The position numbers were made by a program, and so were the translations under genes. Source: Dermacentor variabilis (lineage: Eukaryota > Arthropoda > Arachnida > Ixodida > Ixodidae). From it: DNA of 64,000 nt. Shown in pieces: positions 58,495 to 64,000 of this stretch (the first letter of the stretch is position 1; each line of letters begins with the position of its first letter). A model generated the notes under the pieces. The model was given only the letters and a program-made list of their open reading frames with translations. It was not told the DNA's origin and did no database searches. Where the stretch lies: positions 205,834,127 to 205,898,126 of the forward strand of contig NC_134569.1 in the NCBI RefSeq assembly GCF_050947875.1, written 5' to 3'.

Positions 58495-58608
58495 AAAGTG
58501 GATGGGGAAACAACGCCGCGGTAGCTCAATTGGTAGAGCTTCGCACGCGAAATGTGAAGGTCGTGGGTTCGGTTCCCACCTGCGGCAAGTTGTTTTTTCA
58601 TCCACTTT
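58495..58608. repeat. tRNA-like core with complementary flanking arms
   Basis: aaagtggatggggaaacaac (58495-58514) pairs with gttgttttttcatccacttt (58589-58608) apart from a short mismatch patch, so the tRNA acceptor stem would be extended by about 20 bp. The sequence after it (aattaacattaatttgtcg, then aagcacaagtaatttcccct) looks like the body of a dispersed tick repeat. Confidence 0.65.
58515..58587 (+). tRNA. tRNA-like sequence (CGA anticodon by position, unusual base 33)
   Basis: A 73-nt cloverleaf folds by eye: acceptor stem gccgcgg/ctgcggc (one G-T), D arm gctc-aattggta-gagc, anticodon stem tcgca/tgtga with 7-base loop cgcgaaa, T arm gtggg-ttcggtt-cccac. The loop positions give anticodon CGA, but base 33 is G instead of the near-universal T, so a working tRNA is doubtful. 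It is embedded in a repeat unit with 20-nt complementary flanks (58495-58514 and 58589-58608). It is more likely a tRNA-derived repeat than a housekeeping gene. Confidence 0.55.
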
Positions 58609-58759
58609 AATTAACATTAATTTGTCGTTTCTTCATTCCATTTAATAAGCACAAGTAATTTCCCCTATGTTGACCTTGGTGTCATTGTTTGTTGGCTTCT
58701 CATGATATGACTAATAAAAAATCGGGCCCCTCGGTTAACCCCCGTTCTTCTCGATTATG

Positions 58760-58874
<115 letters not shown>

Positions 58875-59084
58875 TGTATGGAAGATGACGAACCGTGCGG
58901 ACCGAGTCAGAGCATCGGCAGCATCAAGCGCGCAGCAGAGGCTCAAGCTCGAAAACTGTTCGGTGCATCTTAGGACCGGCGGTCGCTACGAATCCCAATG
59001 AATCTCCTTTATAAGTGGTGGAGGTGCGGTGTAACGTTCCATTCTACGATCCTGGAACTCCGTTCTCGGACTCTACCCTCCGCT

Positions 59085-60281
59085 ATGCCGGATGCCGACC
59101 AGCAGAATCTTCCATCGCCACCCGCCCCTTGCGCTGGCACCGTTCGCCAGCGGGAGCCTCCTATCTTCAGCGGAACCGACGACAACGACGTTGAAGAGTG
59201 GCTGTCGTCCTACGAACGGGTGAGCGTTCACAACAAATGGAATGACTTGGACAAACTGGCTTACGTATCATTCTACCTCACGGGCGTGGCCAGTCTCTGG
59301 TTCAGAAATCATGAGAAGGATATCCGAACATGTTCGGCGTTCAAGACGTCGATTACGGAAGTATTTGACCGACCCGCGGTCAGTAAACTCCGAGCCGAGC
59401 AGCGTTTGCGTACACGCGCACAGGACACGGGTGAGACATTCACCAGCTATATAGAAGACGTGCTAGATTTGTGCAGGCGCGTGAACGCTGTCATAACGGA
59501 AGCGGAAAAGATCAAGCACATCATGAAGGGAATCTATGATGACGCGTTCCAGATGCTTCTGGCCAAGGACCCGTGCACTGTTGGCGACGTCATCAGCTTG
59601 TGCCAGATCTATGATGAATTACCTAAGCAGCGAGCTCTGACAAGGCGACATCCCACACCAAATGCGGCGTCACTCTGCAGTGTGACCTCCGGCCCAGAAC
59701 AAGCCTCCCTGATAACCCAAATCAAGGATTTCGTCCGCGAAGAAGTCGCACGACAGCTATCTCTGGTGTCCGTCACTCAGGAATCTGCCAGCACTTTACC
59801 GTCTCATCTCCGTAACGTGATCCATGAAGAGGTCGCGGAAGCGCTGCCGGCTGTTCACCAGCAGGATGTCATGACTACACCAGTCACATATGCTACAGTT
59901 GCTGCAATGGCCCCTCGCACTGTGCCCATGCGTCGCTTCCAGCAGCCTGTGCACCGCCCTCCCCCTCCCAACCCCTGGACCACCACTGCCATCGCTAACC
60001 CGTGGCGTACGCCGGACAATCGCCTTGTCTGCTTCGCATGTAGGTGTCCCGGTCATGTCGCAAGGTTCTGCCACCGCCGATCGCAGGCATTCGATGACGA
60101 TCGCCGAGCGCCCTATGTGCCGCCTGATTCAAATGCGCCTTACGGACCCTTCGACCCATCACCAGCTCGCTCCCAGACTGATCGCCGTCCTCGCTTCGAA
60201 CGCCTCCGATCACCCCCTCCACGTCGCCGATCGCTTTCCCCTATGCGTCGACGACCCGTCTCTAACGAAGAGGCAAACTAG
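59085..60281 (+). CDS. gypsy gag polyprotein, open reading frame
   Basis: 398 codons from ATG 59085 (MPDADQQNLPSP). The upstream 29 codons in frame overlap the primer site, so this Met is preferred. The capsid-like region holds EPPIFSGTDDNDVEEWLSSY and KLAYVSFYLTGVASLWFRNH, then ETFTSYIEDVLDLCRRVN. A helical and Pro-rich linker follows. A single CCHC knuckle, CFACRCPGHVARFCHRR, lies near residue 320, then an Arg/Pro/Ser tail. It would form the virus-like particle of the element. The frame is undamaged, unlike every other element gene in the window except parts of the RTs, so the insertion is fairly young. Confidence 0.82.
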   Translation: MPDADQQNLPSPPAPCAGTVRQREPPIFSGTDDNDVEEWLSSYERVSVHNKWNDLDKLAYVSFYLTGVASLWFRNHEKDIRTCSAFKTSITEVFDRPAVSKLRAEQRLRTRAQDTGETFTSYIEDVLDLCRRVNAVITEAEKIKHIMKGIYDDAFQMLLAKDPCTVGDVISLCQIYDELPKQRALTRRHPTPNAASLCSVTSGPEQASLITQIKDFVREEVARQLSLVSVTQESASTLPSHLRNVIHEEVAEALPAVHQQDVMTTPVTYATVAAMAPRTVPMRRFQQPVHRPPPPNPWTTTAIANPWRTPDNRLVCFACRCPGHVARFCHRRSQAFDDDRRAPYVPPDSNAPYGPFDPSPARSQTDRRPRFERLRSPPPRRRSLSPMRRRPVSNEEAN

Positions 60282-60313
60282 ACGACGCAGTTCCTGACGC
60301 AAGAACCGCGCAA

Positions 60314-60541
60314 GTGTCGACATGCCGAAGTCCTCCTCCTTTACCTGCCAATGTCATTGATGTGTTCAACGAAAATGTCGCCACAGTCGCACTCGTCGAT
60401 ACCGGTGCCGCTATTTCAGTTATGGATTCCAGGTTTTGCCGTTCGCTTCGTAAAGTGACGACGTCTCTGTCTGGGTTGTCGCTTCGAACAGCGAGTGCTC
60501 AACCCGTTTGCCCTACCGCTGCTTGTACTGCCCGTGTGTAG
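60314..60541 (+). pseudogene. gypsy protease, truncated
   Basis: It is read in a frame different from gag. It contains VATVALVDTGAAISVMDSRF, with the retropepsin DTGA intact, followed by SLSGLSLRTASAQPVCP. The frame ends at a TAG near 60541, and pol homology stops there, so this is a truncated pol start. Whether a frameshift or a spliced/readthrough junction joined it to gag cannot be told. Confidence 0.7.
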
Positions 60542-60649
60542 GTGAAGGAGATGTAGGGTGAATGTAATGCTTAGACTACACTGGCTCCAAGTCATTTGCG
60601 GAGTTTGCGTTCCGTATGGGTAGGCTGTATGTATGTAGGCTGTATGTAT

Positions 60650-61735
60650 AAAATAGGTGATCTACTACCATAATTGCTAAAGAAAGCAATATACTCCGCC
60701 CTTTTCTTTTACTCAAAGCTAACTTATAGTGGTTTGATTTGGGGAGCAACTACAGCAAAGAACTATAATAAGCTATTAAGCTTGCAAAAAAGAGTAGTCC
60801 GAATTTTTGAAAACTACCATGGTAGGCCACGTGACTTACCTACACACAATCTCTTCGGCAAACACTTACTCATCTGAGCAAATCAATTATTTTATTATAG
60901 ATTACTCTTACATATAAAAAATACAGGCTCCATGAAGTCAGCATACCCACTTCTCCTCGATACCCATTACGTTATCAAATCAGAACAATACCTGTAGTAT
61001 AGTGTCGCCCCCTGCCAGATCTCTGTGTTATCATACATTTATGTTTTGAAGTAGTTTAGCTAGATGGCGCACCCCCCTTCTGTCATGTGACTAGCTGGGA
61101 CCAATCAGGAGGTGTCATCTGGCGTGTGAAGTCCTTTTTAGTAATATACGGCCGCGAGCCGGCTAGGTCCTAGCCCGGTTTTCATCAGGAGCACTTAGCT
61201 CCGAGTCTCCCTCACTGCGTCGGCGCTCGCCGCGCGTTCGCTGGGCGCGGGCCCCCACTTTCATGCCGCTGCCGACGCCGTTCACGCATACTAACTACGG
61301 ACGTCAGGATATAAACTATCAAATACCAAGGCTACTAAACATCGTTGAGCAAGAAATAATTTCTATGCACTTCATTTTAAGCAATGCATAAAAAACCTTC
61401 TTATAACAATCAAATTATTTATAGATAAAATGCTATTGCACTATACAATTTTTGCACCATATATGTATGCCTTAATTTGCGCTGTATTGTGAATGTACAA
61501 ACAAACAAAAGATGAAGGATAATTTTTTTTCACATAGTCATTGTATAATGTACACGTTATGCTGTTTATTTGTCTTTTCTACGTCGTACTTTCTCGTTTC
61601 TTGTCATATTTGCTTTTTTCGTACATTGAATCATCATGAAAGCCGAACGCGCTTAGAAGCAAGAGCCCCTGTCGTCCCCTATGGCCTTTAGTTCTTGTTT
61701 CCTTTTTCTGTAATGAAGAAAGAAGTAAACTTCAA
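60650..61735 (+). mobile_element. CR1/L2-like LINE 3' end, split by an LTR-like insert
   Basis: C-terminal ORF2 sequence: IYSALFFYSKLTYSGLIWGA, LLSLQKRVVRIFENYHGRPR and NLFGKHLLI (60674-60877), continuing FYYRLLLHIKN and ending before 60995. The coding sense resumes after 61293 with TNYGRQDINYQIPRLLNIVE and runs into a 3' UTR with gcaagagcccctgtcgtccc and a tail near 61735. The element is dead and 5'-truncated. Confidence 0.72.
60997..61293. mobile_element. About 300-bp LTR-like insert in the LINE end
   Basis: It interrupts the LINE between the codons for IPV and TNYG. Its ends carry a short inverted pair (agtat at the left, atact at the right) and, one base out, TGTAG...GCATAC. It is GC-rich in the second half (cgctcgccgcgcgttcgctg) with an aatatacgg TATA-like block. 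A solo LTR is the simplest reading. No target-site duplication was resolved. Confidence 0.5.
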
Positions 61736-61744
61736 ACCTCAAAA

Positions 61745-62260
61745 ACCTTAAACCCTGCAGCTGGCCCAAAGCGCATTTATAAATGAAGCTGCAGACAGCT
61801 TGGCCAAGGCTTCTATCAGCGGCCCTGTGATTATCCTTCTTACAAAGACGGGTTTCATCACGTCTGTCGGGTATAGAAGATATACATCTTTAACATCCAA
61901 ATCAAATCTTACATCATACTGAGGACCGCACCACTTACGATTCCAGTGGAGCAGGAAATCTTGCAAAAGCAGACAGACGGAAGTGACATTAACGAGATTG
62001 CGTTGTCGACTCCCGCCTCCAAATTTATAGATGCACCGATTTGGTCTCGCAATTTCCCCTTTGTGCCATTTTTGCAACTCATTAGACACGATTGAACAGT
62101 GTTTACTGGAATGCCCGCATTTATCCTCCCTGAGAAAAGGGACTATGGAAATTACAGTGCTAAGGCTCGCCAAGCCATTGAACACTCAGTTGCTGTCTTT
62201 CGGAGTGTCTGTGCTTGAGCACTCACAAAGGAATCTAGACATCGCCATGTAAAAGTTCAT
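61745..62260 (+). mobile_element. LINE RNase H end and zinc-knuckle tail, copy B
   Basis: Longer version of 26025-26420. It starts with the RNase H end (NEAADSLAKASISGPVIILL) and continues, after a stop, to MHRFGLAISPLCHFCNSLDT, IEQCLLECPHLSSLRKGTME and LLSFGVSVLEHSQRNLDIAM. Copy B therefore retains about 115 bases of the fragment that A lost at its left side. Confidence 0.72.
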
Positions 62261-62474
62261 TACTGCATCAAACCGACTTCATTGTTGACCATATTATTCA
62301 TTTCATTCCTCCTTTATGGCCTCATTTAAACCATATATACTATGTTTGAATGACTGTCTACTTCATTGTTTTTAGCTTCCCTCGCTTTAACTTATTCATC
62401 AAAATTACAGATATTTAAACTGATTACCTTAGCACATATGTAAAATTTGCCCTACTTTTGCCAATCCCCGTGAG

Positions 62475-63000
62475 TGGGTATGCGACAAACACGTCAAGGT
62501 TATCATCATCATCATCATCAACTGTTTGCACCACGCGCGCAAGCAGCCAACCCGGCCCCTAGTTATGGCGGCCAACGACGTAGAAAGGCTTCAAACCGAA
62601 GCACAATCTCTGTGGCACGGCAGCGGCCGTCCAAAGGCGCGACAACGGGACGGACGCGATAGTTCAATGGTGAAGTCTGTCCCCCAATAGTGTGGGGTCC
62701 GATAAAACAGGATCGAAACTTTTCGGGCAACCCAGGAGCTCGAACAGGGATCCACAGCAACACTTCGTCTCCAGTGTGGAAGGAAACGGCACAAGTGTGA
62801 TGCATCATAGAGAGTTTTGCGGTCTTGCTGACTGGCATCGGCGTTGTGGCGGGTGCAGTGGTGACACCGGGCAACGCCCGAAACTAACTGCTCACACACT
62901 GATGTCGACGAGAGCACCAGCACACCAAAGAAAGAGAGGGCAGAGAGAGTGACCAGTTGACGCCAATACACGAGGAAAAAAATGGCGTGTATTCCGTAGT
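62475..63000 (-). mobile_element. Ty3/gypsy pol C-terminal fragment, copy B
   Basis: Duplicate of 26640-27160. Minus-strand FHTGDEVLLWIPVRAPGLPE and FIGPHTIGGQTSPLNYRVRP, with a frame change upstream. The Asn-Tyr of the LNYRV block keeps the family residue that copy A has changed to Cys. Confidence 0.75.
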
Positions 63001-64000
63001 GCTTTGCAGGTCGGTGTTTTATGCGACAGTGAGGAATGACGGAATCAAAATGGTATTTAACCGACGTAGTTGCCTCATTCTTCGAGGGTTGTAGCAGAAG
63101 AAGTTGTAGAACACAGAAAGCAATGAACAGACGCGGACGAAGCTGCCCCGTCAACTGATTTCTCTATTGAAGTTCCCGTTCTCTTCATGTCGTCGCCAAA
63201 TCTCGTCCCTTCTAACTTCCTGGGGCTTCGCTATAAAAACGACTTCTTTTGTTGTCAAGGCTACGGATGGTGTGTTTACATACTGCACTGCTGCTAGGCT
63301 TACTTCTAATGCTTCGAGATTCTGTTGACCTAACCTATCGCCACTTATGCCCTCTGCAAGTAGCGCCTATGAAAACAACGCGTGCGCCAAGCGGGAAAGC
63401 GGTAGCGATGCGGACATGGCAAATATTGATGATGCTTACGCAATTATTAATCTCTCAGTTGCGCCATGTTGCGCCTAGGCCACCTAGGCAGCCAGGCGCA
63501 CTGCTTGCTCATTTTTACGAGGTGGGCCGCTCATGATTTGAGCTGTTGCAAGAATGCCGATGTGTTACATGGCCGCTGAGTGCTCGAACACCTAATTGAG
63601 CCCAGGTAACGGTTGCGCAGTACACAGCGCTAAGTACAGGAAGGTCGAGCGGAAGGCCGATTCTAAGGCTACATGTTTGTAACAAAATATAACCAAAGCA
63701 TCCGATACAAATGTCGCCTATTTGTTTGCAACCGTACTAGCCACGTGACGTAGCTCGGTATCGTAGTGTAGAGGGAAAAGAAGACGTTGCTGAATCACAC
63801 ATGCGTCGCGTGAATAGGTGGCGTCTGGTCTCACAACGCATGACGCTGTGGCATTTACATTTACCCTCTTACTCGGTGTTCGGACAGAGGTGTCACTGGG
63901 CAGTGCGTTAATCAACTGGAGCGGTAGTAGTCGCGTTTAAGAGAGCTCGCTCTGCCGTACTAGGTAGAATCCATCAATCTTAAACCCATTTTCATCAGGA
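63001..64000. other. Unassigned duplicated DNA at right end of copy B
   Basis: Matches 27161-28147. It contains a TATA-like gctataaaaac at 63230-63240 but no convincing coding sequence. Duplication homology continues to the last base. Confidence 0.4.

Larger units (their letters stand above)
59010..60545 (+). mobile_element. Ty3/gypsy fragment: primer site, gag and protease
   Basis: Plus-strand 5' portion of an LTR element unique to copy B. A primer-binding-like tggtggaggtgcgg is at 59016-59029. It is followed by gag and the protease start, then the sequence breaks at about 60545. No 5' LTR could be delimited in 58600-59014, and no RT, integrase or 3' LTR follows. It is from a different family than the 39-44 kb element, though the primer site is similar. 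Confidence 0.78.

Noticed and set aside
58515..58587. A functional serine tRNA gene with CGA anticodon
   Set aside because: Base 33 is G instead of T, and the sequence is embedded in a larger repeat with complementary arms. Kept only as tRNA-like.

Overview
The window is eukaryotic, repeat-dense DNA, most likely from a metastriate hard tick (Ixodidae). Three things point there: an arthropod RR-type cuticle protein gene with a tiny first coding exon, tRNA-derived SINEs of the Ruka type known from Rhipicephalus, and crowded RTE, I-like, CR1/L2-like and Ty3/gypsy retroelements. No prokaryotic gene organisation, rRNA, CRISPR array or bacterial operon is present.

Layout. 0.2-2.2 kb: decayed RTE LINE. 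2.5-7.4 kb, minus strand: a PIF/Harbinger (HARBI1-like) transposase gene whose three exons join into an open 343-residue frame with D/D/E residues in place. Its second intron holds another RTE LINE, which itself holds a SINE. 9.2-13.6 kb: nearly full-length but dead I-like LINE, minus strand. 28-32 kb: unassigned DNA and LINE debris. 33-36 kb: two unidentified minus-strand ORFs with coding-like codon use, one with a membrane segment. 36-39 kb: LINE debris. 39.4-44.7 kb: decayed Ty3/gypsy element, minus strand. 44.7-50.05 kb: I-like LINE pieces and a 5'-truncated L2/CR1-like LINE.

The main architectural feature is a segmental duplication in direct orientation. Copy A is about 13.6-28.15 kb. 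Copy B is about 50.06 kb to the window end, where homology is still running. Each copy carries the same LINE fragments, the same promoter and three-exon cuticle gene (248 residues), the same LINE 3' end and the same gypsy pol fragment. Since duplication each copy has taken its own insertions. A has a SINE in cuticle intron 1 and a full-length CR1-like LINE at 21.68-25.58 kb. B has a long inverted-repeat element that is complete only there, a tRNA-like hairpin unit, a gypsy gag-protease fragment and a LINE broken by an LTR-like insert. The cuticle gene of copy B is intact. Copy A has ATA where B has the ATG start.

The likely host genes are the cuticle pair and, less surely, the 33-36 kb ORFs. 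The Harbinger transposase is either a recently active element or a domestication candidate. Everything else recognised is mobile-element material. Reads were by eye: element edges are approximate unless splice sites or target-site duplications fix them, and identity statements are visual estimates.
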